Below are positions 41,001 through 50,769 of a DNA stretch of 64,000 nucleotides, piece after piece (the first letter of the stretch is position 1; each line of letters opens with the position of its first letter). Where the stretch lies: positions 19,161,872 to 19,225,871 of the forward strand of contig NC_087068.1 of the NCBI RefSeq assembly GCF_963678635.1, read 5' to 3'. The DNA is from Symsagittifera roscoffensis. Its lineage: Eukaryota; Xenacoelomorpha; Acoela; Convolutidae. The notes under the pieces are model-generated. The model was not told where the DNA came from. It saw nothing but the letters and a program-made list of their open reading frames with translations, and did not search any database. The translations under genes and the position numbers were made by a program.

Positions 41001-44000
41001 AGCTTTCATTGAATTTCTATCGATTTATCACTCCAAAGCGCCTCCTGAGCTGTGCGGGGTTCATTACACAAATGTGCTTGCGAGTCAGTCAGTGCAGGTG
41101 CTTGCGAGTCAGTGCATAGTAGGAATCAGCTTTTTTCGAAGCTAACTTCCTAATAAATGTGCTCATTTGGTGGAACTTTTGTTGTTTTGTAGCATTGGAT
41201 GTTTAATACCAATTGTATGCTTCTTTTTTTTGTGGCTATTGTTTTGAGATTGTCAAGTGACCGTGGCACAGATAAAATAACTGGAATCCTACTCTAGGTA
41301 ACGGAGTTTTAATGCCGCGCTTAGCAATAGTTTTTTGTAGCAGTTTTGCCTCATAGCATTGGCAATATATTAGCATCTGTAGCTGCTTTTTTTGTTGCTA
41401 GTGTTAGTAAAGCTAATGTCATCGGAGCAGATGGGAGGACGTGAGACTCGTATATTCGAAAATGATATTATGCCAAAGTTTGTAATTTTTAAAATTTCCA
41501 ACGAAATAAAATAATAGTCTTTTGACCCAATTTTCTAATCAGCCAGTTTTATTTAAGAAAAGAGTCGATTCATGAAGATTTTTGAAGTTCAAAGAGCTTC
41601 AACTTGATATTTATCTTCAAAAGTTGACAACTGTTTAAAAAAAGCCGGATCAGTTTTTCTCGTTTTTCTGCAGTTAATGGAAGCTTCATTTTGTCTAATA
41701 GCTGTTTTTTTAGCCAGTAAGATAACAAGCAATTATATTTTCTTCCAGTTTTCTTGAACTAGGTTTATTTTGGCCGGAGAAGTGTCACTCACTCATGAAA
41801 TATCCGTAAATTCACGAAATGTCCTTAATTTCAATAGTTTTTTTTTGTTTTCATCGCTTAAATTCAACTGGTCGATAATCTGTTGAGTACGTTTCCCTTC
41901 TTGATAAGTTGTTTTATTTGGTGTTTTGTTTAGTTTTTGAATGTTGAAAAGTTTTCTATTTGAACTTAAATGTTCAGGGCTTTGTTCCAATTCGAGCATT
42001 CTTGTTAACTACTCGTAGACATTCGTAGACCGATTACATTTATGAGACATGGACAAATTAGTGTTCTTTTTGCAGTGAAAACCATAGCTCAACACGTTTC
42101 TTTGAAGATGGCTGCCTTCATTGTTTTCCTTAACTTTGTGGCTTAATTTGTTTACAATTTTTTTTAAATGGGTAACCTGACCCCGAATTTGGCGATGAAG
42201 TTGATCTGATTTTTTTAAAATTAGATTTAAGAGACATTAAGATAGCTCTGCATTTTCGAGTCTTTTTTCTTTCTAACCTGCCTTCTCGACTGGAAAATCA
42301 TAACATTTCATTAGTTTCAGACGAATATAATATGTTCTAGCTAGTAATATATGAATGATCGTCATTGTTTTTGATCAGGTATGACAGTGGGAGACATTCT
42401 GCCGTCCTACACTGGCCCGCACACCCTGCACAAGGAGTTGTTCAACACCACCAGCCAGTTTCTGAGACAGAGTGTAGTGAAACAGTTGCTCACAGAGGGC
42501 GAGAAGTACACCATGACTGTCTTCTCAACTCTATCCTACTCCGAACAGGTTTTCGAATTTTACTTGTAGTTTTCGAATTTGTCACATACGCCCCCGCCCC
42601 CCTGCTACCCCTCCGCTGAAACCTGGTAAAGAATTTCCTCCTCTAAAAAGAATCAAAATTGAGCAGATTTTGTATCGATCGCGTAAAGGATTTCCCGTCT
42701 TTTGCAATAGGCGATGGGGATATTGTTAACAAGATCAATGTTTTTTTTTAAATTCCTGTTTGATTTATTAAACAGGTATTATGAAAACGTTTTTTTTTTT
42801 CCAGATGAGTTCTGGTTTTTTTTGATTTTTTTATTTTTATTTTTTGAGACGCTTTTTCGAAAAATTCGCTTTCTCAAAAAACTACCCGTCAGATTCTCAT
42901 AAAAGTGGTACCAATGAATTCAGTAGCGTTTCACCTACCTGCCTGCATGAAATTTAGAGCAATTTTTACCCTACCCCACCCCCTACGGTCTTAGAAAAGC
43001 TTCACAACTCGGTACTTTTTTCACTTTTTGCCCATTTTTTCGGAAATTTTCGATTTCTTCAAAAACTACCCATCCAGATATGGGATTAAGGGTTTAATCG
43101 ATAGACCAGGTTGTAGGAAACTCCCCTGCCCAAGCGGCTGGTCCTTAATTTGTCTCGGGGAAGAGCTGTACACTTAGGAAAAGTTTTTTTAAAAGTTTTT
43201 TGGCATTGGAACAAAGATTCAATATACTTATTGTGTGTATTTTTTAGACAATGGAATCCGCTATGCTTACGTTTTCTCGCTTTTGCTTGGTGCTATTGGC
43301 TTTGTGTTGAGTTTTTTTGTATGGTTCGAAGAAGTCCAACGAGAAGTTGCACGAGTTACGCTAGTTCTCTTTAATCAGGTCGGTTTGTTCCAGAACGTTT
43401 TTGTGATGTCAGTTATAGTCAACATATTATAGTCATATTTGCAATGCTTGGACAAAAGCGTTACCAATGAATGCATAAGCTTCTTTTTCACTTTTTTTGC
43501 GTAGGAAGGGCGCTATCGACTTGAGAAACCTGAAATTTTAAAACAATTTTAAAATAATCAATATTAAAATAATCAAACAGGTCTCTCCAGCTTTCAGCTG
43601 GGCCCCTAGTAAAACAAATCAGGGGAACTTGTATATACGAACTTTTAAATCGAATTTTGTCAATGTTTTAAATTCTTTGTTTTCCTGTTATGTGATTGAA
43701 TCTAATTTAAATTCATGCGCCGAAGGAAAAGAAGCTAGGGAACATAGTGTTTTTTCCAGCCCATGAAAATTTGGTGAGAATGTTCATAAAAATATGATGA
43801 GAATGCTCATAAAAATATAATGTTCATGAAAGTATGATTAGAATGTTCATGGTAATATGGTGAGAAAGTTCATGAAATAATGATGAGAATGTTCATGAAA
43901 ATATGGTGAAAAAAATGTTCATGAGAATGAAATACGAAAAATATGTTCATGAAAAAATGATGAAAATGTTCTTGAAAAAATAGTGAGAATGTTCATGAAA

Positions 44001-47000
44001 ATATGGTGAAAAAAATGTTCATGAGATTGAAATACGAAAAATATGTTCATGAAAATAAGGTGAGAATTTTTCATGAAAAATGGCGAGAATGTTCATGAAA
44101 ACGCTAAAGTATTTGTATACTCATAGGGAATGTACGACGTAGTGAACAACTTGGGCTCTCTGTGTGCGAGGATTGTGTTCAAGCCAGTTGAAGAGGGGGG
44201 CTACCTCTACTTCTCTCAGAGCATCAGTCGCAATCTGCCCCCCTCGGCCCAGACAGAGGGTACAGTGTCCGAGTGTCATCGGGTGCTCACTCTTATGCTA
44301 CATTCAGTGGCACTCATTTCAAGTACAGCTTACACTGACATGTCCATATATTAAGGTGATCCGAAAAATTTAGTGTGATTGAGAAGCAGGGGATTTTTTT
44401 CTCCATCACAATTAGTTACTTTAAAAACCGAAGTCGAAGAGATCATTTCACGTACAGAAAATATTTCACTTAAAGAAGCCGAAACGATCTTTTCCTATAT
44501 ATGAACACATTAGACAAAAATAAAGCAGTAAAACCAGTCAAATAAAAATTAAGCAACTACACGACTGAGTTTCATCTAGCAACAACCTGAAAAGCAATTA
44601 AAATCTAAATCAAAACCTGGACAATAAGTAGAAGAATCAGCTATCTTTCTTAAATAATTTAATAATGTTTTAGTCAATTTTTTTTTTAGAAAACTGCAGA
44701 AAAATTCCAACAGGTAAAATATTTCTAGAAGAAATGAAGAATAAGATGACTAAAAAAGAGCATATTTAAATAAGTGGACATGACAGTAATGGGTTGTGAT
44801 GTGCTGTAGTAACTGTGTGTACATTTGGATTCTCCTACTCCCGACTATTCTTATCTCTGTATGGTGGAGACACTCTGGCCAGTGAGGTAGATATTCGAAT
44901 ACTTGAGCAGGAGAATTGATTTTGTAAATCTCGGTGATCCTAAATATTGAGAATTTTGGATCGGTTTTGGCTCTTTTAGAACCCAACCCTCGAATAAACC
45001 TCATCGTTATGCTGTAACCAGTGGTTTTTACGCTAGCAAGCAGCTAGTGTTTTAGCACGAACCTTCTTTTTTTCTAACCTAACTCGCAAATAAAGTGATC
45101 AATTGTTTGGAACTTTCAATGTAGCATTGGAAATTGCATAGCATCTGTTCTCGGCTTTATTTATGGCTAGTGTCTGTGATGGACTAAGCGTCCGTGGCGG
45201 AGTGGTTAGCGCGTGGGATTCTAAATTTCTAGATCGTAGGCTCGAGTCCGAGAGGTCGCCGAATTTTAACTAATTTGAGGCTTATTTTTACCTTTTTTAT
45301 TGCACTTTTTAGAAATCTAGAACTGCTTTTTGTCGTGTTCTCGCCAGTGTTTGCAAACCGCGGCTTCGCCTTTGTGTAAAAAGTGGGTTACAAAGTGTAC
45401 TTTTTGTAGTAATTAGTCCGCATGTCAAGCTTTGCTGTTATCGAAAAAGCGTCATACCAGTAAAAATTCACTGTTAGGATGAAGAAAGGGCCTTGATTTC
45501 TTCAGATAACTTACTGCAAATCATTAAAAATACTTGAGGGATCCAGTCATCATTGTATTACTTGCATTTAGAGGTATCGAGGCTTATTAATGCATTTGAA
45601 ACAAGAGTTGCCGGTTGCTGTGCAAGTGGCACAGAAAGTTCCAACCAAAGTATAATTTTTCAAATTATGATTATTTTTTGTGATTTGCGTCAGTTTTTGT
45701 GAACAGTGGGATGAAAAAAAGACGAAATATTGAGACTTAAGTGGAATAGGCATAATTGCGACTACATTTGTCAGTTACTGATTTTTTTTTCAAGTTTTTT
45801 GATTAAACTTAACTTTGTATTACCAAGGAAGCTCCAAGTTATGCATCGAAAAAGAAATAGCTTAAGCAAGATATTTCACTAGATCCATTCTGATGAATAT
45901 TTTTGCGGGCAAAAAAGAAGAGAAAACAAAACTTCAGTGGTGGGGCCAATGTTACATTATTCTCATTAGGTGGGAGTGTGTCTTCTGAGAGTATACTGTA
46001 TGTACTTGTTCTGTCTGGCTGTGAATGGAACTCTGGAATGTTTCACTGTGGCCTCTATGAGTGACTCCAACCTGGAGAAGTACACATTCCACATGGTGCT
46101 CATAAGGCAAGTTCCAAATCATGGTCCTAATTATTACCTCATACCAGCCCATACACTGCGCATCCACACTCATTGATGGAGACAAAATACACTTTTCCCA
46201 CCTAAGGAGCGAAGTAATTTATTGAGCGTCTATCAATTCTAGTCATTAGAATTGATAGACGCTGAATACATTACTTCGCTCATTAGGTGGGAAAAGTGTA
46301 TTTTGTTTCCATCACTGAGTGGATGTGCGGAATGGGTTGGAGCTTCGAAAGAAATGGGACCATTAAATTCAGTCCGTTGCCGACCAATAATTTCAATCCT
46401 GTATATCTCCTTAATGATCGATGGTGATTTCAATAGGAGATGGCAGAGTCTCTTGATAGCCACCTTCAATATCTCACAGCTGTCATTATGGACATCATCA
46501 TAAAGAGAAAAAATGCCTAAATTTAAACACTTTCTGACATTTTCCTACTGCTTATTTTCTCAAATCAAGCAAATGAAATCCGATTTTGCTAATTCAAATC
46601 TAAAATAGATTTATAATATCCTGAACATCTCTTCAATAACATGAAATGAATCGGTGAAATTTATTTAAAAAATATCTGTTTAGATTGAAAAAACGTAATT
46701 ATTTAGTTGTTACAGAACTCAATGAAACCTATTATTTGGATATTGTGTTTCTCGGATTTTTTTCAGACAGCTAGAAAGTTTTTGTGTAATAAATGTTGGG
46801 ACTAATTTTAACTGCTGTGTTTAAAAATTCGAACCCTTTTGGCTATGTTTTAGCGTGCTGTTCCTTTTATGTTCCTATATTCTATCTCATTACGTGGGTG
46901 CGGTTGGATTTCTTCTGGCTAATTGTGTGAACATGTGCTGCAGAATAGCTTTCTGCTCCTCTCACATCAACACCTACTTCGCACAGGCTCAGTTAGAGAA

Positions 47001-47476
47001 TAATGAAGATCACCAACACAGATCTTGCGGAGGGTTGGCACACATATAAATACAAAACAATTTTAATACTGATTAAATTAAAAAATAAATACAAAACAAT
47101 TTTAATACTGATTTAATTTTAAAAAGAAATTTTCAAAATGCGTATGAATTTAAACTGATTGTCGTGCCAATCCTGATCCAGTCCAACTAATAACGATGAC
47201 ATGGGTCCAGTGAACCCTATCTGGAAAGTGTGGAAGGCGCTGATTCCGGTCCGACTGACAAGTATACTGCTGCTCGTTTTTGGACTAGCTTGTGCGTTAT
47301 CCGAACAACTGCTTTGTTGTAAAACAAGTCTAATGTTCAATGCTATCCACTTCGGATTAGGAGGCGTCGGATTTCTATTAGTGGTGCTCTCAGTATTCCT
47401 GTTTGATGGATATTTCGACCTAATTCTTCAAGACAGATTTCCCAAACTGCAAAAAGTCAAACTGAAACTGACTTAA
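34492..47476 (+). CDS. RFT1: RFT1 homologue, eight exons, about 560 aa
   Basis: RFT1 is a polytopic ER membrane protein needed for N-glycosylation. It is genetically linked to Man5GlcNAc2-PP-dolichol reaching the ER lumen, although direct flippase activity is debated. Exons are 34492-35002, 35411-35578, 42379-42548, 44127-44322, 44810-44886, 45970-46106, 46854-46991 and 47182-47476. All phases match, giving 563 residues from the first ATG or 560 from the second (34501), which fits the family start MRSGEAL better. Human RFT1 is 541 residues. Recognisable blocks are VANIRLLLMQQ...FLSREPFRR, QLLTEGEKYTMT, YDVVNNLGSLCARIVF and NGTLECFTVASMS. Multiple hydrophobic helices run along the length. The gene looks intact; its introns carry LINE, SINE and repeat insertions. 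Confidence 0.93.
35411..35578 (+). CDS. RFT1: RFT1 exon 2, GC-rich, codes a glycine-rich loop plus a helix
   Basis: This 168-base exon has phase 1 at both sides: acceptor TTTTAAG|CC and donor TTGG|GTAAGG. The product is a glycine/acid-rich loop (GGWSGGDSDGAEVG and so on) followed by GLWALTVGQLCF and a YLYF helix, matching the family segment GLYxFxxAQLxY...YxxYF. Its G-rich base composition stands out sharply from the AT-rich introns. The loop is longer than in human RFT1. Confidence 0.8.
35785..37150 (+). mobile_element. LINE relic (CR1/Jockey-like RT) in RFT1 intron 2
   Basis: The plus strand encodes RT pieces: NQHGFRKHASTTT, SVDLSKAFDRVQHH, VPQGTVLGPIFYN and KFADDSY (the catalytic A-D-D), then after a gap ITYALRVWACA and SRLRNKTAHAQ, typical of the C-terminus. 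Several frameshifts and stops make it non-functional. The same strand as the host gene means its signals could influence transcript processing. Confidence 0.75.
37515..40290 (+). mobile_element. Second, older LINE relic in RFT1 intron 2
   Basis: A possible ORF1 start at 37568 (MSSSPPRHRLPSN) leads into coiled-coil-like pieces to about 38000. An RLGKYDGN-type stretch, suggestive of LINE ORF1, follows near 38130. At 38930-39400 come RT traces: LDVAKATDQM (intact LINEs have KATGPDG), a region resembling NYRP near 39165, and KAFDNVNH at about 39317. Many stops and frameshifts are present. The family assignment is tentative. Confidence 0.5.
40291..42378. other. Rest of RFT1 intron 2, no gene seen
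   Basis: This is AT-rich intron sequence. Positions 41160-41460 contain two segments resembling the 5' part of the SINE at 45080 (TAGCATTGG followed by AGCATCTGTAGC). Nothing else is recognisable. Confidence 0.5.
42379..42548 (+). CDS. RFT1: RFT1 exon 3
   Basis: The exon begins after TTTTGATCAG with two bases completing a glycine codon, and codes TVGDILPS and the family block FLRQSVVKQLLTEGEKYTMT. It ends in phase 0 at GAACAG|GTTTTC. Confidence 0.9.
43763..44105. repeat. Minisatellite in RFT1 intron 3
   Basis: About fifteen degenerate units of AATGTTCATGAAAATATGG type, 20-25 bases each, with a higher-order unit of roughly 100 bases present twice (43885-43985 and 43985-44060). It ends about 20 bases before the exon 4 acceptor, so length changes there would alter the branch point and polypyrimidine region. 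Confidence 0.88.
44127..44322 (+). CDS. RFT1: RFT1 exon 4
   Basis: This exon codes GMYDVVNNLGSLCARIVFKP, the most conserved RFT1 block, then a loop and the start of a helix (VLTLMLHSVALIS). The donor is CAA|GTACAG, phase 1, chosen because it joins exon 5 in frame and because reading on meets a stop. A minisatellite ends only about 20 bases upstream of the acceptor. Confidence 0.88.
44810..44886 (+). CDS. RFT1: RFT1 exon 5 (77 bases)
   Basis: This short exon codes TVCTFGFSYSRLFLSLYGGD, matching the family pattern VFGFAYSxLxLxIYGG. The acceptor is GCTGTAG|TA and the donor AGTGAG|GTAGAT. Phase 1 in and phase 0 out fit both neighbours exactly. Confidence 0.88.
45080..45400 (+). mobile_element. 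tRNA-derived SINE in RFT1 intron 5
   Basis: It contains a tRNA-like core with A box TGGCGGAGTGG (45195-45205) and a B box one mismatch from consensus (GCTCGAGTC, about 45240-45248). The core resembles tRNA-Arg by eye. A leading segment with TAGCATTGG lies before it, and a tail TTTGCAAACCGCGGCTTCGCC follows. It is homologous along its length to 56990-57310. Confidence 0.7.
45970..46106 (+). CDS. RFT1: RFT1 exon 6, followed by a GC donor
   Basis: This exon codes LLRVYCMYLFCLAVNGTLEC and FTVASMSDSNLEKY. Only a GC donor (ATAAG|GCAAGT) gives the phase 2 needed to join exon 7 as MVLIS-VLFLLCSYIL, so intron 6 appears to be a GC-AG intron. Confidence 0.87.
46110..46380. repeat. Long inverted repeat in RFT1 intron 6
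   Basis: Arms of at least 100 bases (about 46143-46243 and 46247-46345), with weaker pairing extending outward, meet around a short centre near 46244. Both arms can be read as the same peptide, DG(N/D)KIHFSHL, the right arm on the minus strand within an open stretch 46239-46469. It begins a few bases after the GC donor of exon 6. I do not recognise the peptide. Confidence 0.8.
46854..46991 (+). CDS. RFT1: RFT1 exon 7
   Basis: This exon codes VLFLLCSYILSHYVGAVGF and LLANCVNMCCRI, matching the family VGFILANCxNM block. The donor CA|GTTAGA is weak but gives the right phase; intron 7 is then 190 bases and contains a small tandem repeat. Confidence 0.85.
47051..47118. repeat. Short tandem duplication in RFT1 intron 7
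   Basis: AATACAAAACAATTTTAATA with flanking bases occurs twice in a row. It has no apparent function. Confidence 0.75.
47182..47476 (+). CDS. RFT1: RFT1 exon 8, C-terminus and stop
   Basis: This exon codes PVRLTSILLLVFGLACALSE, the QLLCC motif (family VFLCC), a last helix and a lysine-rich tail ending KLKLT before TAA. The acceptor is ATCCAG|TCC. No canonical AATAAA is obvious just downstream; AATATA at about 47482 is a possible variant. Confidence 0.88.
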
Positions 47477-47915
47477 TTTTTCAATATAATGTGCATCTTA
47501 TTTATTTTAACAAGATGTTTGCCAAACGATTGGGTAACTAATTTATGTAAATTTGATTTTTGTAATATATCAGGTGAAAATTAATCTAGATTGTTAATTG
47601 ATAATAATTCTGGTTGTTGACCCACAAAGGCTGTTGAGCTTGTCTAAGGATAGGCCGTTTTTGTATTATTCTCCTTTTTCAAGACTGAGTTAGTTTTTGA
47701 GGCGTGATTTTTGCGTTCAAAACTTTGACATAGTACCGCTATTGTAGTCGATACCAGTCAATCAGGTAGACTTGAAGTTGGAGATCAATTGAGATCTCCC
47801 GAAATTGCGTTCTCGAAGTGAACGCCTAATTACTATGCTAAGTGCCTCCAACTTACTCCCTGCTTAATTAAAGCGTTAGAAAAGTGTTCAATTAAGAGTA
47901 TTGAACGTAGTGAGT
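47477..47915. other. RFT1 3' flank, no gene seen
   Basis: This is an AT-rich flank between the RFT1 stop and the Mutator-like element. It presumably includes the 3' UTR. No strong polyadenylation signal is visible. Confidence 0.5.
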
Positions 47916-47924
47916 GTTTAAAAG
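47916..47924. repeat. 9-bp target site duplication, left (GTTTAAAAG)
   Basis: The identical nonamer is at 49821-49829. Nine-base duplications are the hallmark of Mutator-like transposition. Confidence 0.85.
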
Positions 47925-49282
47925 GGTTTACATGTCATTTTGCCCCAAGTCAACTTGTCCCAGCCCAATTTGTCCGATTCCAACTTGCCCCAGATGACAA
48001 CTTGTCCTATGCCATCTTGTCCCATATAATAAAAAATGAAACTTGCCCCAGATTCTTTGATATCCTCGTAGAACATAATGTCGGCATAAAGATGAAAGAC
48101 TTGTTTGTGAACAATTAAGCTTGAAACAAAATGCGGAATCTGAAAGTATGAGGCAAGTTCGTCAATTTTATCTGACAGGCTTTGCTCAAGATCTAATCTG
48201 TCCACCACATGCTCAATCTCCTCAATGACGCTCTCGAACGATTGTTCCACTAAATCAGTTGGAACAAAACTGAGAGCGGGTATTAAACGCAGTGCCAAGC
48301 TTAGCTCGCAGTTGTTTTCATAGGCTTTCTTTAGGCCTAGCTCGTTAATTTTGCGTAAAAAGGCCTGGCAGAGGTGAAAGTAACAGCCTTTGATTGAAGA
48401 CTCTGGAAACGCACTTGTAAAAGCGTTTACGGCAGCTCGTTCGAAATCTAGAAGGATCCTCGATGGTTGCGCGTTATCAGAGACAGAGGTGATGGCTTTC
48501 AGGAATTTTGAGTACGTTTGTTCGGTTTTGTTTGGCAGTAGAGCATAAAGGCATGGCGGGTAAAATCTACCGATTTGAATATGAATGGTATAAAGCTGGT
48601 AAAATTGCATTGGGCAAATTTTGAATGTACCGTCGCAAAGCCAAAGAGAATTGTGAACTTGGAGGGCATGAACATTATCTCGATCACCGAAAATCAAAAT
48701 TCGCTCTGGATCCATAACACCACTGTCGAATAAACAGAAATCAGAATATTCCGTCGGAATTATGAAGTGCCTGTCTTTAATGATTGGCAAGGACGGGACC
48801 AAGTTCTGTTTCTGGCGGTTAAGAGTTCTGTTTATTGCTGCACGACTGGGCAAGGATAAATGAACAGCTTTCTCATCAGTTACTTCCTGGAGACAAGTGG
48901 CAATTATACTACTATTAACAGGTACAATTTGCTGCCTGGCCTCTTTTTTCATTTGATGCATGATCTGGTTTGCCTCAATTTTCCCAGGTCTAACATCGTG
49001 GCTGTGCTCATTTTTTGTTGAGACGAGTTCATCTCCTGCTGTGACGGCGAGCATGCGGCATTTGTGTGAACTGTATCTTGCGCATCTCCAGTGCTCAGTA
49101 GTTTTTGTCGTCTGCTTTTTTGTGAAATCGTGTCCGTCAATAATTAGCGTTCGTTTGTTTCGTTGAGATATTCCCCACGTAAGTTGACTCATAGTATTTA
49201 TGTTGAAGTATTTATGTGGATGTTTAAGAACGAAATGAAATGGTAAACAATGAAGCAAAATGAAAGAATAGCCGTGTTTCAT
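47918..49282 (-). CDS. MULE transposase with FLYWCH-type zinc finger (454 aa)
   Basis: The N-terminal part (from MSQLTWG at 49192) shows a FLYWCH-like pattern: WRCARY...HKCRMLA...NEHSHD. A MULE catalytic core follows: LWLCDGTFK (first D), YALLPNKTEQTY, LLDFERAAVNAF (second D) and GCYFHLCQAFLRKI. The last 35 or so residues are encoded by the terminal array itself (GQDGIGQ and so on) and the stop lies in the target duplication, so the natural C-terminus has been lost or this copy is shortened. Typical MULE transposases are longer. The ATG at 49192 is a better start than 49282. Activity is doubtful. Confidence 0.85.
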   Translation of the reverse strand: MKHGYSFILLHCLPFHFVLKHPHKYFNINTMSQLTWGISQRNKRTLIIDGHDFTKKQTTKTTEHWRCARYSSHKCRMLAVTAGDELVSTKNEHSHDVRPGKIEANQIMHQMKKEARQQIVPVNSSIIATCLQEVTDEKAVHLSLPSRAAINRTLNRQKQNLVPSLPIIKDRHFIIPTEYSDFCLFDSGVMDPERILIFGDRDNVHALQVHNSLWLCDGTFKICPMQFYQLYTIHIQIGRFYPPCLYALLPNKTEQTYSKFLKAITSVSDNAQPSRILLDFERAAVNAFTSAFPESSIKGCYFHLCQAFLRKINELGLKKAYENNCELSLALRLIPALSFVPTDLVEQSFESVIEEIEHVVDRLDLEQSLSDKIDELASYFQIPHFVSSLIVHKQVFHLYADIMFYEDIKESGASFIFYYMGQDGIGQVVIWGKLESDKLGWDKLTWGKMTCKPF

Positions 49283-49820
49283 TTTGTTTCAAAGGCGCTA
49301 ATTGTGGATTATTGTCAAAGTTTGGCGTGTAATTACCAAAAATTATGCTTTTTTAGGGTCAGCTTCGAATATTTTCAATTAGTCTTTTGTTATCTCGAAA
49401 CGAGTCCAGTGTACATTAGCACTTGCTGGTCCTCAATTTGAACATCAATGAATCAAGTAAAAGTGTTAAGTATGGGATAAAACGGCATAGGACAAAATGT
49501 CATGTGGGGCAAGTTGGCATAGGACAAGTTGCCATGTAGGGCAAGTTAGTATAGGACAAGATGGCATAGGGCCAATTGACTAGGGTTACATGTCATTTTG
49601 CCCCAAGTCAACTTGTCCCAGCCCAATTTGTCCGATTCCAACTTGCCCCAGATGACAACTTGTCCTATGCCATCTTGTCCCATATAATAAAAAATGAAAC
49701 GGCATAGGACAAAATGTCATGTGGGGCAAGTTGGCATAGGACAAGTTGCCATGTAGGGCAAGTTAGTATAGGACAAGATGGCATAGGGCCAATTGACTTG
49801 GGGCAAATAGTCCTGACACC
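47925..49820 (-). mobile_element. Composite Mutator-like (MULE) DNA transposon
   Basis: It is bounded by a 9-bp duplication and starts GGTTTACATG; its right end read inward starts GGTGTCAGG. Both ends soon share TTTGCCCCAAGTCAA. The subterminal regions are arrays of about 16-base units with an AACTTGTCC core. Inside is a transposase frame followed by a right-end array (49480-49582), then immediately a second left-end array joined to a second right-end array (49583-49820). So it is a full element fused to an internally deleted, MITE-like derivative, with the target duplication outside the whole. Confidence 0.85.
49583..49820. mobile_element. MITE-like second unit of the MULE composite
   Basis: The left array (49583-49700) is nearly identical to 47927-48044 and the right array (49701-49805) nearly identical to 49488-49582. 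They are joined directly at AATGAAAC|GGCATAGG with the transposase missing. Confidence 0.85.
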
Positions 49821-49829
49821 GTTTAAAAG
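49821..49829. repeat. 9-bp target site duplication, right (GTTTAAAAG)
   Basis: This matches 47916-47924 exactly. Confidence 0.85.
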
Positions 49830-50769
49830 AGAGGCAAACTCCACTATCGAACCGCAAAAGTGTAAAGGTCACAAAAAACGTGATCGACTTCTAATTTCAC
49901 AAATGGAAATTAATTATCAAATTTCCCAGCGAAATGAAAGTTTTACCCATTGATCCAGTTTTCTCAAATTGGGTTAATTTTAACATAAACTGTCCATCAT
50001 AAATTGTTCTATTAATTGAAAGAGCTTTAAGGCCTTCTTTTTTTTCTTCCAAATTTAAAAGTTGAAGAATTTTGAAAAAATAAGTCGGTTTTTTTTTTCA
50101 GTTTCCATGCGTTTATTACTCTTTTCATATTTTCAGTTGGCTATATTCAACCTTTTTTTCGGCATCCTTGTTCTACGTTTCTCCAAACTTCTGTTGGCTA
50201 TGTGTTTGGAACAAGTATTAAATTTTCCAAATGTATTCAATGTCCTCATTTTTTCTTATCAGACGTTCGTTCATTCGTACAGGTTTCTCTTTTTTTCATT
50301 ATAAAGTTGATCTCTCTTTAACTCCACCTCTTCCAAGTTGATCGCTTCAATAATTCTAAGTCTGTTGTGACTACAGAAGTAAGAGTAGGACTAGTATCGG
50401 TATTATACAACGCAGCTGTCCGATTCTAGTAGGACGAAAATAGATTGTGTGCCTGAAACAAACACTGAAGCTACTTTGAAATTGTTGTCTGGATCGATTT
50501 CCAAGATGCAGGAATATAAGTGGAATTTTGTAGTACCACTAGCGTAAATGTATTTTTTTTCTGGCCTAATTCTCTAATGAAAGTTTTGGTCATGTGGCAC
50601 TTGGTTGCATAGCATTGGCAAATATATAGCATATGATGCAGTTACTTTGTTGGTGAATATTGCTTGTAGATAGACAAGTGACCATGAAGCAGATGGGATG
50701 ATTTTTCTATTCTCCAAGTCACAGATTGATGATTCTCCAAGTCACAGATTCAAATTTCTTAGCGTCTCT
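49830..50769. other. Intergenic, with a SINE-like fragment
   Basis: This AT-rich stretch has no gene. Positions 50605-50700 resemble the leading part of the SINE (GCATAGCATTGGCAAATATA). A 23-base direct repeat (TTCTCCAAGTCACAGATT core) is at 50714-50755. Confidence 0.55.

Noticed and set aside
45188-45259. Possible functional tRNA gene.
   Set aside because: The A box is good, but the B box has a mismatch and the anticodon arm does not fold properly. It is part of a longer repeat, so it is a SINE head.
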